A DNA stretch of 64,000 bases from Arachis hypogaea (taxonomy: Eukaryota; Streptophyta; Magnoliopsida; Fabales; Fabaceae): NCBI RefSeq assembly GCF_003086295.3, contig NC_092052.1, forward strand, positions 17,328,346-17,392,345. The letters run 5' to 3'. Under the pieces are notes generated by a model. The model made no database searches. It was given only the letters and a program-made list of their open reading frames with translations, and was not told the DNA's origin. Below are positions 33,470 through 45,430 of this stretch, piece after piece. Each line of letters starts with the position of its first letter. The stretch's first letter is position 1. The position numbers were made by a program, and so were the translations under genes.

Positions 33470-34989
33470 CTAGTTCTCAGATAGATGTTTGTCTAGGAAA
33501 GCTTTAGCTAGATTACTGAAGCTTGCACTAACTTCTTCAGCTGCTGCATACCTTTTGATGGCATCAATAACTTCTGGTTTTAAAATCTCTTCCTTGTTAG
33601 ATTCATTACACACATAATAAAGTGCTCCAAGTGCATAATTTACCTAAATATCAAATGGTAATTACTCAGTGATACATCGAATCATAATAAGAAGAAAATT
33701 AAGAATGTTAAGGTCAATAAAGATACATGATTTACTCAGCAGTTACTAGGTAATTTTGAGGACAAATTATTAGTAAGCAAGTTTAACAGGTATAAAGGTA
33801 TAACATTATAGAGAATCTAACATGTTTTACTAAACCTCCTATGAAAAATCATTCGAAGTTATTTCTTCTGATACACAGAAGACACTAAGAGAACCTAAAT
33901 TTCAAAGATAGAGTAACAAATATGAATCATGCTCATATATAACATAAACTAGGGGGAAGATTATTGTGTCAAAAACAATTTTAAGATTCTCGCTTTACAT
34001 GTCCCTTTTGGCTTGTAGCATTCACAGGTTGAACTAAAGAGCCAAAACAAAATCATGAGGTGGTCAAGCAAAACAAACTCAAGAAAGTTTCTTATCCTTA
34101 CAGTGTTCCTGACTGGGCTTGATAGACATTGAATGATAAGAGGTATGCCACCAAACTTACTTACAATTGCAATATTTGCCTGATCTAAAATAAATAAATA
34201 AATAAATTCAAAATGCTGTTATCATGAATAAAATTCTTTAAAATAAAAGTTTACAAAACAAGAGCAAAACAACTAGCATTTTACCAGCACAAGAATTGCA
34301 GATGCCTCCAACACCAAACTCTACAAGTTTTTCATTGGGTTCAGTCATGCAGTCCAGGAAGAGTTCCAAAATATTAAGCTGCTCATGTGTCAAATTGGGT
34401 AAAACAGAAGTTACAAACTGAACAATGCGTGCATCGATATTAAAGAAAGTTACAAAGTACATAATATGCAATTCTTTGGCTCCATACCTGTCGCAAAAAG
34501 TTATAATTGTAAGGATCATAAGCGAAGTTGGCCAAATTTGCCAAAATCCTCTCTTTTGCTTCTGTTAAAAGAGGGGGGGGGGGGGGGGAATATGAAAAAG
34601 TTTCAGCAATCTAGAACTCTAGAAGACAAATGTGTCTTTACAAATGCAGTTGAAAAGAGTGTTTCAGACATTACTAAATTATCAAATAAAACTTCTAAAA
34701 ATAAATGAAAAAAAAGTATACCTTCATCGGCTGTGTTCTGAAACTGAGACACCAGTTCCTGAAACAATCGTCATCTATCAACGAAAATACTAAATCAATG
34801 CAACAAAATTAAAATAGTTGTATATGACTATTGTTTGTTTTTGTTTTGCTGTTGTTGTTGCTGTTATAGTAATAAAAGCAACAGAAGTTGAAAAGAAAAA
34901 GATGATGAGTGAAACACCTGAAGGTATTGAAATCTAGGACTTCCATATTTTCCAGTTCGCTCTTGTTGTCTCTGGTCATTGGTGAACAT
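33470..34989 (-). CDS. ARMC7-like armadillo-repeat protein (6 exons)
   Basis: Small armadillo-fold protein conserved from plants to animals; human ARMC7 has been linked to the spliceosome, but the plant role is not established to my knowledge. Minus-strand exons: 34918-34989, 34722-34758, 34488-34561, 34285-34378, 34102-34184, 33470-33643, all with GT-AG borders and agreeing phases (0,1,0,1,0), giving 177 aa with stop TAG at 33470-33472. The start [16 protein letters not shown] follows an in-frame upstream stop, so it is the true start. Other landmarks: [75 protein letters not shown]. No stops or frameshifts; the gene looks intact. Most exons are under 100 bp. Confidence 0.93.
34573..34588. 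repeat. G16 homopolymer (C16 on the ARMC7 strand)
   Basis: Lies in ARMC7 intron 2, beginning 9 bp upstream of the acceptor AG of exon 3, so the gene reads a run of 16 C where the polypyrimidine tract should be. Confidence 0.9.
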
Positions 34990-34999
34990 CAATGGTTTC

Positions 35000-35690
35000 C
35001 TCTTCTGCTCAATAACTATTTGTTAATACTAATAATAATAAAAATACAAATCTGTTAGCACTAAAACTTGCTGATAGAAATAGTAAGAGAAGCATGGGAG
35101 GGAATGCCAACAAGAACGATACAAGCTTGGAAGGGCATTAAAAGAGAAAGATGGAGATAGCCTAGAAGTAATTGTGATTACTGCTACATTAAGCTTCCTG
35201 GCTAATTTTGATGACATGAGATAAAAACTAACAACACTTGATGGACAAAGTGGTGTGCGTAGTGTATAAAAAAAGGTATTCAATAGTATCATTCAAACGA
35301 ATATATTTAGAGTACTGAAATAATATCAAAACAATTGTAACATCAAAGAATGCAGGATTTAACGATTTTTTATTAACGGATTGCAAATTCACATTCATAG
35401 AGAAGCCTTTTTTGAAAATCTGAAAACTATTTTCCGAACATTGTATCAGGTAAAATTCTACAATGAAAAAGAAAAAATTATTGCAGATCAAAGATTCAGA
35501 AGCAAACATCATATATCAACATTTGAATAGAAAAACCAGATCACAGTTCCATAGCAAATCCAGAATTAGAGATAAAATTTGTTGTTGCAAATACGGAATC
35601 ATCAATAACAACAATTGAAATTCCAGAATCACTCTCACCAAGAGACCAGAAGCAAAAGACGAAGATGATTTGGAAGAGCCGAGCAAAATT
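35000..35690. other. Upstream region of ARMC7, no coding seen
   Basis: Probably 5' UTR intron and leader of the minus-strand ARMC7 gene: an acceptor-like ACAAATAG lies just upstream of the start exon (about 35010-35025 on the minus strand). No recognised protein. Confidence 0.45.
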
Positions 35691-35698
35691 CTATTGCG

Positions 35699-36067
35699 AT
35701 GCAACCAATGGCTTCGAAGATCGAAGCAAGGGCGAAAGGTTTGAACTTGCACGCGGTGATCTTTGGCGGAGCTGTGACGGAGAAGACTGTGGCAGAAGCA
35801 CAGCCGCGCAAGGAGGATTATGCGGCAGCAGAAAGCGATAGTTGGTTCTCGGCGGTTAGGAGGGTCACTCTTTGGCCAGAGGAGAAGCTGCTCACAGTTC
35901 CTTGTTGGAGGATCAGAGACGAGCGGCACAACACGATTTGTGGCGGCGGGTCAACTGCTCCTCAGTCACCGGACTTGCCTTCTCATTCTCACACAGTGAC
36001 GTCGGCGGCGAAACAAGCCGAAGGACGAGTTGTTCTGATTCTGAAGGTGAACCAGATGCGCACGTAG
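35699..36067 (+). other. Open frame of 122 aa in GC-richer DNA, doubtful
   Basis: It starts MQPMASKIEARAKGLNLHAV and contains no domain I recognise. The region is GC-richer than its surroundings and is also open on the minus strand (35516-35929). It is best explained as the promoter/5' UTR zone of the divergent ARMC7 gene, or a short orphan ORF. I would not call it a gene. Confidence 0.25.
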
Positions 36068-36254
36068 TGGTACTGTGGTAGAAAGTCCACGCTGTTGTTC
36101 CATGCCCCAGAGTTGGGCCTTCCATGGATGAGCACAGTCCAAGCCCAAATCCAAATCCAATCTGAATTTCACAAAAAAAAAAATAGTATTAAATGTGTAT
36201 TTTTCTTTTCACAAAGGTTGTCTTAGAGAATGTGATGTAATGAGTAATTAAGGT

Positions 36255-36480
36255 TTATGGAAAATCCCAGCTCTGCCAAGAGTACTGAATTTCACCTGGA
36301 GGCTCATCTCTAATGTCCTGCCCACAAGAAAAAAAACCTACAACAGAGAGGAATCAGTATCTCACCTCTTTGCACAACTTTGATGCCGCCGGAGCAAATG
36401 GATGAGACCGCAGAGCTGGAGCTGCTGCAACCTGAAAGATCCATGGCATGGATTCATTCGGTCAAGGAGACAGAGGCACT
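36255..36480 (+). pseudogene. LINE-type RT zinc-binding (zf-RVT) fragment
   Basis: Reads WKIPALPRVLNFTWRLISNV, then LPTRKK, a frame slip, QQRGISISPLC and DETAELELLQPERSMAWIHS. This is the pattern of the zf-RVT domain that follows reverse transcriptase in plant L1 elements (W-K-P-K...W-R...LPTR...C-P-C...E-T-H-L-C-W), with several Cys/His ligands lost. A short isolated relic. Confidence 0.55.
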
Positions 36481-36499
36481 CTCTTATTTACTGGGATTG

Positions 36500-37870
36500 A
36501 AATTAGCAATGGAGGGGTGTTTTTTTCAATGTTGTGGTTGAAGGGGATAACTATAAGAGTTCAACAAAGAGTTCTGTTTTATTATAGTGTCAGAGCTCAA
36601 CAGAGTTCTGCTGATACATACCATTTTTTATGGCCAAAACTTCAAATGTTAGAACAAAGTCAAGAACAAAGTTTAATAAACTATGCATGGTACAAAATTG
36701 AGAGAAAATATTTTTTTTTTAATTAATTTTTTTCTTAAATTTTTTTATTTATTTTTTTTTCTATTATTTTTATTCTATATATAATTATATTTTATATTAG
36801 TAATTTGACAAATCAAAATATGTCATCTGATATTTTTTTATAATTAAAATATTTTAAATATAAAAGTATACATATTAAATTATTTTAAATTTTAGATAAC
36901 GAATGTTAAAATTAATTATTAATAAAAAATTAAATTTTTTCATATAAAAATAATAACTAAAAATTTTATTAGTTAATTTTTTATCTGCAGATATTTTGGT
37001 TTTCTTAGTCAGAGACTTTTGTCAACTTACAACTTTTTTGTAAAAATAGTTTGATTTTATAAATCTTTTGTGCCATGCATAATTTATATTGTTAGAACAA
37101 AGTGAACTATAATTTAAAAAAAAAAATTATTCTCGTAATGTTATTATGGATAAATATACTAGTTTTAATATAATACATAAATGCACTAATGCTAACTTAA
37201 TATATGAATGATGCACAAATGAACTAATGCTAACTTGATGCATAAATGAACTCATGCTAACTAATGCCACTGGTATGATGAAAACTGAAGTAATGTAATT
37301 TAACAAATTCTAATATAATACACAAATGCACTAAAACTTAACTAATACAATTTAAGAAAAAAAATAGAAACAAAACAAGCTCAATTTCTGCAATTTTAAT
37401 ACAAATAATTTAAATTGCAGAATACAACAAGTTAACTAGATTTCAAAATACAAGCATAATTTTATAAACTAAATTCTCATAATAGAAGCATAATAGAAGT
37501 ATAATGAACTAAATTCTCAAAGACCTATTTGTCCTTCGAACTTTATTCCCCTTCCAGCGTGGCACCATAACAGACACCTGGACACTGTTTCAGCCACGTC
37601 AGCCAGTAACGTCTAATGTATGAGAGGCAAATAGACGGAAGGACTAAATTGTCCTCCATTTATTAAAGTCAGGAACTTTTTTGTATTTAAATTTTATTAG
37701 AAATGTATTTGTCAAAAATTTAAAAAATTAGAGACCTATCCGTCTTTTTCTCTTTTTCTAAATTAGGCTTCTTCCTAGTTCAAATTTGAGTACACACTTA
37801 TTTTATTCTTCATATTGCTTTTCTGCTTTGAATAATACTTCATCTAATATAATTTCAATTTTAATTGTGC
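36500..37870. other. Intergenic AT-rich DNA
   Basis: No gene. Around 37500-37750 there is a GC-richer piece (ACGTCAGCCAGTAACGTC, GACGGAAGGACTAAATTG) resembling the AGGGAC/ACGT-type phrases of MULE MITEs, but no clear inverted end. Tandem-like ATGAACTAATGCTAACT phrases occur at 37170-37270. Confidence 0.5.
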
Positions 37871-37872
37871 TT

Positions 37873-38905
37873 GGTCATTGACTCAAGAGCCATTAATCAC
37901 ATTATTTTTAATTTATATGATTTTTATCATATTATCCTATTAAATTCATCATTATTTACATACCTAATGATTCACGTGTTATTGCTCATTACAAAGGGAT
38001 GGCCAAATTTTTTTCATTAATTATTCATGATATTTTTTATCTACTATATTTTATTTTCAATTTAATTTTTATTTCTAAAATTACATACAAACTTCACTGT
38101 GAACTTATTTTTTCTCGTCAATTTTGCACATTACAAGAATTCAACAACTTGAAGATTATTGGTTTGAGTAAAATGAAAAAGGGGTTATATATCCTTGAGC
38201 AAGCTCTACATAGTGGATTAGTGGCATTTCATAAAATAAACTCCATATAAACTTTACCTATCACACCTTTTAATTTGTGACATTTTTTATTAGGACATAT
38301 TTTTAGATAAGGACTTAATATTTTATATGGGCAGTTTTTTTTTTTATTTTCTCATACTATATACAAATTTGTGGCCTATGTCATATTTCAAAGCAAAAAA
38401 AATTATCATTTTTTTAAAGTTTTAATAGAGCTAGTATCATTTTTGAGTTATTGTATTTAGACATATAAAATCTTTTCAAGCAAAACTCAATTTACAATCA
38501 TAAGTAATTTTTTAACCATTGTGGATGATTTTAGTCATTTCACTTGGGTGATTTTGCTAAAAACAAAAGGTGAAGTTTCGCAACATGTTAAAAATTTCTT
38601 TGCCTTAGTTGCAACATAATTTAATTCAAAAGTCAAAAGCACAGTTTAAATAATGGTCCAGAATTTATCTTATATTATTTCTTTTCTTTTAGAGGTATAA
38701 TTCACCAGTTAGTTGCGTTGAGACTCTACAACAAAATGAACGAGTTGAACACAAATATTAACATATCTTAACTATTGCTAGAGCTCTTATGTTTCAATCA
38801 AATCTCTCTATTTATTTTTGGTCATATGCCATTAATTATGCAGTTTATTTAATAAATAAGGTACTTTCTTTAATTTTAAATTCTAAAATACCCTATGAAA
38901 TTTTT
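37873..38905 (+). mobile_element. Second Ty1/copia relic, protease to integrase part
   Basis: Begins in the protease: VIDSRAINHI (usual DSGA active site with Gly changed to Arg), then SLIIHDIFYL, FISKITYKLHCELIFSRQFC and KMKKGLYILEQ (pre-integrase), and integrase blocks FLTIVDDFSHFTWVILLKTK, a frameshifted NGPEF region and IARALMFQSNLSIYFWSYAI. It stops at PYEI (38905), where a MULE-like element inserts, and resumes at 41238. Many stops and frameshifts. No 5' LTR identified. Confidence 0.88.
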
Positions 38906-41237
38906 CAAAAGTGTTACACATACAAGTCATTTTGTTTTACAAGTCATATAAGTTGGGTCAAACCCAACAAAAAGAACGCTCACCCATACGAGCATGTTAA
39001 CACGCGCGCTACTCAACAGTTTTCATAGCGCGCTTCACGTTCCTCTTCCTCCTCCTCCTCCTCCTCTTCCTTCTTCTCCTTCTTCTTTGCATTTCTCCTC
39101 ATTTTTCTTCGCGTGTTTTATCTTTATCGTTATTTTTTATTACTGTTATTGTTGGTACATTTTTTCCTCCTTCTCTTTCTATTAATTTTACAACATTATG
39201 TATTTTTTTTTCTTTATTTGATTTTTTCCTCCCAAAAAGACTTATGAGAATATAAAATGAGAAGATGAAGAAGAAGAAGAAGCAGCAGAAGATAAGAAGG
39301 AGGAAGAAGAAGAGTTTTGAATTATGCAGAACTTATCAGCATACATACACCGAAAATTTTTAAACAATACATCCAAATATCTTCGTGTTACACCCAAATT
39401 TGCTGTTAATACAGAAAAATATTTCCTTTAATTCTGTATTTTTTTCTTTTTTTTCTTATTTCTTTCTTTCTTTTAGTTGAACGAATATAAGTTCATCCTC
39501 TTCCAAGTAATTTTATACCATTATGTGTTTCTTCTTCTTCTTTGATTGATTTTTTTGTTTTTATTCTTGTTAAAAGAGTAAAACAAGAAGAAACTTGAGA
39601 AGCTAAAACAAGAAAAAAAGATAAATAAAAAAAAAAAGATGATGATGATGATGATGATAAAAAAGAAGAAGAAGAAGTGGCAGAAGATGAGGAGGAGGGA
39701 GAAGAAGAGTTTTGAATTATGCAGAACTTATCAGCACACATACACCAAAAATTCTTAAAGAATACACCCAAATATCTTCGTGTTACACCCAAATACAGAA
39801 AAATATTTTCTTTAATGCAGAACTTATACATTACATTCAATTCAAACCATCAACAATGAACAACAATATTCACAAATAAAAACAACATTATTCACCTACA
39901 GAATCATAAACTACTAACAAAAATATTAATTAGAATTGAACCACACCTCAACTACTTGATTGGATTTAAAATAATCAATTTCGTTCTGGTTCAATTGACA
40001 ATCTGAACTTAAATTATTCGTTATCTTCAATAACGAGATAACTGATGATGGAGGAGAATGAGGAAAAGGAAGGAGAAAAATAAATTTCAATGAAAAGAGA
40101 AGGAGAAAGAAGAGGAGGAGGAGGAGGTGGTGTTGGTGAGAGAGTAAAACAAGAAGAAACTTGAGAAGATAAAACAAAAAGGAAAAGATGAATAAGAAAA
40201 AAAGAAGAAAAAAATTGTGATGATGATTAAAAAAAAAAGAAGAAGAAGCAACAGAAGATGAGGATGACGAAGAGGAAGAGTTTTGAATTATGCAGAACTT
40301 ATCAGTACATCTACACTGAAAATTCTTAAACAATACACTCAAATATCTTCGTGTTACACCCAAATTTGTTGCAAATACAGAAAAATATTTCTTCTAATGC
40401 TGCATTTTTTTCTTCTTCTTTTTTTTCTTATTTCTTTCTTCATTTTATTTGAACGAATGTAAGTTCATCATCTTTCAAGTAATTTTGTACCATTATATGT
40501 TTCTTCTTTTTCTTTGTTTGTTTTTTTTTTGTTTTTATTCTTGTTAATGGAGTAAAACAAGAAGAAACTTGAGAAGATGAAACAAGAAAAAAAGAAGATG
40601 ATGATGATGAAAAAGAAGAATAAGAAGCAGCAGAAGATGAGGAGGAGGGAGAAGAAGAGTTTTGAATTATGCAAAATTTATCAGCACACATACACCGAAA
40701 ATTCTTAAGGAATACACCCAAATATCTTTGTCTTACACCCAAATTTACTACAAATACATAAAAATATTTTCTCCACTGCAGAACTTTTACATTCCATTAT
40801 ATTCAAACCATCAACGATGAAACATTATTCACCTACAGAATCATAAACTACTAACGAAAAAATTAACTAGAATCGAACCACACATCAACTACTTGATTGG
40901 ATTCAAAACAATAATCAATTTCGTTTTGGTTCAATTGATAATCTGAACTTAAATTATTCATTATCTTCAACAACAAGATAAGGAGGAGAAGGAGGAAAAT
41001 GAATGAGAAGAAAAAATTCCAATTAAAAAAGGAGGAGGAGGATGAGGAGGTAGTGGTGGTGGTGTTGGTGATGAAGATAACGAAAGAGAACATACAGTAA
41101 CGGCATGAAAAAGAACATGCGCGCGTTGATTGAAAAATCTGTTAAATTAGGAGGGACGTGAAATCGACGTGCTAGAAGAGGCGCGTCTGAATATAAGGAC
41201 TTGTATGGGTAAAAAGCTTGTATGTGGAGAATAATTC
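38906..41237. mobile_element. MULE-like element, 2.33 kb, in copia integrase
   Basis: Flanked by the 9-mers GAAATTTTT (38897-38905) and GAAATTTTA (41238-41246), 8 of 9 identical. Removal restores the copia frame P-Y-E-I-L-F-N-K-T-P. The ends share CACATACAAG in inverted orientation (left CAAAAGTGTTACACATACAA, right inverse GAATTATTCTCCACATACAA), and both ends carry CGCGCG-rich subterminal pieces. The interior consists of repeated blocks (next entry). No transposase seen. Confidence 0.75.
39229..40790 (-). repeat. Four tandem ~0.4-0.6 kb blocks with Ser-rich frames
   Basis: Four times the minus strand reads a frame with YLGVFFKNF, CADKFCIIQNSSS, a poly-Ser/Phe tract from (GAA/GAT)n and KTKK. 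The shared block GAATTATGCAGAACTTATCA then AATACACCCAAATATCTTCG recurs near 39320, 39710, 40285 and 40660. A second block (AACTACTTGATTGGATT and TCAATTTCGTT) occurs twice, near 39950 and 40890. I regard the Ser-rich frames as repeat by-products. Confidence 0.8.
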
Positions 41238-43560
41238 GAAATTTTATTTAATAAAACCCCAAATTATGAAGAACTCAAAGTTTTTGGTTGTTTATATTTT
41301 GTCTCTACTTTAATTTCACAACGTTTCAAATTTGATCCAAGAGCTTCTAAAGCTGTTTTTCTTGGATTCAAAGATGAAATAAAAGATTTTATTTTCTATT
41401 CATTAGATGATAAAAATATTAAGGTGTCCAGAAATATTCTTTTCCATGAACACATTTTTCCTTTCACAAAAAATAGCCATATCCTATATCAACCCAATAA
41501 CCCACATGAACTCACAAATTTTTTGCTTAACCATTCCAACATTTAACACTCTCATTTCAATAATCAAAGCCCACACTCTTCACACTCCACATCATTTACC
41601 CGTCACGCCTCCCTCCCTCCCAACTGACCCGGACCCATCTCCACCTTCTTACCCGGTTTTCTCTTCAACCCCAACTTCCTCTCACTCTCCAAACCCATCC
41701 TCTACATCCACCGATCTTTCATCATCTTCAACACCACCTTCCACAATATCATCACCATCTACCACTATCCCCACTCATTCAGCACCTTCAACAATCAACA
41801 CAATACCTTTACCACCTCGACGAAGTCTTCGTCAATCTCATCCCCCACCACATCTATCAGACTACATATGCTCCTCTCTCACCTTCTCAAATCCATCTTC
41901 TTTAAAGTGTCGCTACCCACTTTCTTCTGTCCTCTCAATTTATTCTCTCTCTGCATTTCATGAAAACTTTATTTTATCATTGCACTCTAATATTGAGCCC
42001 AGGTCGTTCAAGGAAGCCAGTACAAATCCACACTGGCATGATGCTATGAGGGCAGAACTAGCGGCACTGGAGTTGAACCAAACATGGTCTCTTGTTGAAT
42101 GCCCTTCTCATGTGATGCCAATTGGTTGCAAATGGGTCTATCAGATCAAGCGACATCAAGACGGATCCATTGAACGCTACAAAGTCAGACTAGTAGCAAA
42201 AGGGTTTTTACAAACTGAAGGAATGAATTTTCTTAAAACTTTTTCTCCTGTTGTGAAGCTAGCAACAATTAAAATAGTGTTGGCCTTGGATTCCATTAAA
42301 CATTGGCCTATTCATCAGCTTAATGTCAACAATGCTTTTCTCTATGGAGATCTAACCGAAGAGGTGTACATGTCTCTGTCACCGGATTTGAATTCAATTC
42401 ATCTCAATCAATATTGCAAGTTGCACAAATCCATTTATAGCCTATGACAATCTAGCATAATGTGGTATGAAAAATTATCTATCATTTTGCTTTATTATGA
42501 GTATCAGCAGGCTGTCTTTGATTATAGCCTTTTCATCAAAATTTTGAGTAGTAAAATATGCATTTTATTGATTTATGTGGATGACATTGTGATCACTGAA
42601 AATTCTATGTATGAAATTGCTAACATTAAAAGAATTTTGGATAGAAATTTCAGAACTAAGGATTTAGGCACCTTTAAGTATTTCATAAGAATTGAGGTTG
42701 CTACTAAGGGTATTTCTTTATCACAACGTAAATATTGTTTGAATTTGCTAGATGATTCTGGTCTGTTGGGGACAAAAGTAGCCTCAATACCAATGGATAG
42801 TGCTACTCGTTTATATCAGGATGATGGTCCATTGCTCGCCGACCCTTTTGTTTTTCAGTGTCTTGTTGGGTGTCTTCTCTACCTCACTACTACTCGACCA
42901 GATATTACCTATGCTACTCAGCAACTAAGTCAATTTATGGCTTTGCCAACTCAAAACCATTATAATACTGTCCTCGTGTTTTTGGTACTTAAAAGGAACT
43001 CCAGAAAAAAGTCTTTTATTCCTAAGAAATTCTACAATTCAGCTGAAAGGATTTAGTGAGTCTAATTGGGCTGGATGTCTGGATAGTTGCTGCTCTCTCA
43101 TTGGCTATTATTTCTTTTCAGGAGACTCTTTGGTTAGTTGGAAAAACAAAAAGTAAACTACCATGGCTCATTCATCTACCAAGGTCCAAGGCTGAATATT
43201 GCGCTTTGGCAAGTACCACTTGTGAACTTCAATGGATCCTTAACTTGTTGGGCGTTCTGCACATCATTTGTGACCGACTACCTATTCTTTATTGTGACAA
43301 CTAAAGCGCTCTTCACATCGCGATCAATCCGGTTTTTCATTCCTGTATTAAATATTTGGAGGTTGACTGTCATATTGTGTGCCAAAAGGCACAAGCGGGC
43401 TTCTAGAATTGGCCGATATTTTGACCAAGCTGCTATCTCCACACCCATTTTATCTCAATTTATCCAAGTTGGAAATTTTAGACATCTTTCATTCTCTAAT
43501 TTGTGGGAGCATATCAGAGCACAAGCATAAATCACTCCAAAACAAGCCAGAAATAAATTA
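41238..43560 (+). mobile_element. Second copia relic, integrase end to RNase H
   Basis: Reads KTPNYEELKVFGCLYFVS, FDPRASKAVFLGFKD, a Pro/Ser-rich spacer (41560-41860), then reverse transcriptase with EASTNPHWHDAMRAELAALE, IGCKWVYQIKRHQDGSIERY, FSPVVKLATIKIVLAL, HQLNVNNAFLYGDLTEEVYM and LIYVDDIVIT (active site kept, 42575-42600), a stop after IYSL (42445), LGCLLYLTTTRPDITYATQ-like sequence, and RNase H fragments to about 43520 (ELADILTKLLSPHPF). RT itself is open over long stretches (41407-42447, 42460-43056), so this copy is younger than the copia at 1-2505 or decayed less evenly. Confidence 0.9.
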
Positions 43561-43925
43561 TCGCCCACTCAAAAGAACAAAGCCCAAACAACTAACTGAC
43601 AATTCATATATTTTATTGCTTTTCTATCAGTTGCATTTCATACCATCTTCTAGAATAAGTTAGTTTTATAAGTCACCAATTCTGTTAGCATATGAATCAT
43701 TTTTTGTAAATTTGAAAAAATTTATGATGATTTACTGAGCTGTGCATATGATAGTGTATTTCCCTATCTCTATTCATCATCCTCTGTACTATTAACATTG
43801 AAGTCCTCCAAGCACTGAAATATCCAATTATCCACGGTCATTATTTTGGACTCTTTTTGTCAAATTGTAAATTTTTTTTGGATAGACTTAGATTTACACA
43901 GATTTCTCATGTAAAGAAAAATGGT
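43561..43925. other. Probable decayed 3' LTR and junction DNA
   Basis: Follows the copia pol end. It may contain LTR sequence (TGTTAGCATATGAATC near 43684) but I cannot define ends. Confidence 0.35.
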
Positions 43926-43929
43926 AACT

Positions 43930-45430
43930 TTTTTTTGGTAAAAAATAGGGGCATAAGCCCAAAAGAAAAAAAAACACAAAAACAAGGTTCAATTAAACAA
44001 GTACAAAGTGGGGCATTTGAACCCCTTTGGTGTCATTATTCAGTTTGGGAACAAGTTCTACAGACGGCATATCAACAAATTAGAATCCTTGCTCACAGTC
44101 AAGATTTCGTTTAGCTAACCAATCTGCACATGAAGCTTCTCTATATTTTTTATTAAAGCATTGTGACAAGGTCTAGACTTAGATATACTCTTGAAGGAGA
44201 TCTTTAAATCTGTTTCAACTATCACACGACGGATCCCTATCTGCCATGTCATATCAATGCCATGAAGGATTTCCCATATTTCAGCTTCATCAATGCTACA
44301 TTACCCCAAATTCACCATGAATCCTCCTATCCACTCCCCAAGGTATGTTCTGATTAATCCTCCACACCCCGCATTTCTCTCTATGTTTTATTATGTACCA
44401 TCTGTGTTAAGTTTATCCCAGTTTTTGGGAGGAGGTTCCCATTTGATTCGAATCTAAGTTCTGATTTGTTCGTGTTGTATGAGCTTTTTCTTGTTGAATG
44501 CTTCTTTACTGCTTACAATATAGTCCCTGATGAGTGACACTGCATTGTTGGGTCTAGAAAAAGGGGGAGAGAAAAACTCTTTACACCTCCACTTCCATAT
44601 CCACCAGTAGGTGGTTAGAAATTCTTCTATCCAATTAACGTTATTGAATTTTCCCAAATTATTTTTCAGGTTTAGGTTGATCCAATTCTTAAATTGGATT
44701 AAAAAAAAAGAGGGATAGAGCTGAGGTTTAGAACTTGTACCCAAATAGGGGCTGTTTTGGGACAATTCCTTAGAGCATGTAATATAGTTTCAGAGTGATG
44801 TTGACAGTTCTTGCATCTTGGGTCAGTTCTCATTAATTAGATTGGTAGCTCTACTTGCAGAGAGTAGTCTGTTATGTGTGAGTTACCAAGCAAAGACTTT
44901 GATTCTTTCTTGTCCTAGCCATCTCCATATTATTTCCCATATATTCTTTTTCTCTTTTCTATTTTAATTCAGCACTTTGTATGCTGTAAAAACAGTAAAC
45001 TCTCCATTTGTGGTATGGCTCCATTTGATAGTGTCCATTCCTGCTTCTCTAATAAGGATTGTGATGGCTATTATTTTATCTATCACGCTTCCTTTATGAG
45101 AAAATTAGTCATAGTCTCTAAATCCCATTCTGCTTCACTTTTTGTAAAGGCTGACACCTTCAAGTTTAGTTGCTCTTATGGAGGATTTTGAGTAGATATA
45201 TTTAATAACGGACCTACTCCCGTAACTCAGTTGTCTCTCCAAAATAAAGCTTTTTCTCCATTTTCAATTAGCCAAGTTGTGTTCTCCTTAAATTTTTTTC
45301 AAAGTTTGGATTGAAGAGAGGACCAGTTTTCTCTCTATATCTAACACTGTATGGATAGAATAAATTCCTATAAACATTTGTAATATTGCTCATCTAGATA
45401 TTTTGGGCCCTTATCATAATGAAACTTGTA
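43930..45430 (-). pseudogene. LINE (L1-type) 3' part: RT end, zf-RVT, RNase H
   Basis: On the minus strand: WEIIWRWLGQERIKVFAWLV (45000-44890), a zf-RVT-like part, then WIEEFLTTYWWIWKWRCKEF (about 44630), YIVSSKEAFNKKKLIQHEQI, KWEPPPKNWDKLNTDGT (RNase H start, first Asp kept), GGLIRTYLGEWIGGFMVNLG and EAEIWEILHGIDMTWQ. The 3' end reads into GLCPYFL-like sequence near 43930, next to T-rich runs on the plus strand that may be the poly(A) tail. 5' truncated, as usual for LINEs, with several stops. Confidence 0.82.

Noticed and set aside
35699..36067. 122-codon ORF upstream of ARMC7 as a new gene
   Set aside because: Open on both strands in GC-rich DNA at the likely 5' end of ARMC7; no known domain; kept only as a doubtful feature.
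39493..41093. Ser/Phe-rich minus-strand proteins
   Set aside because: Translations of (GAA/GAT)n blocks repeated inside a transposon; the shared parts come from duplication, not from conserved coding.
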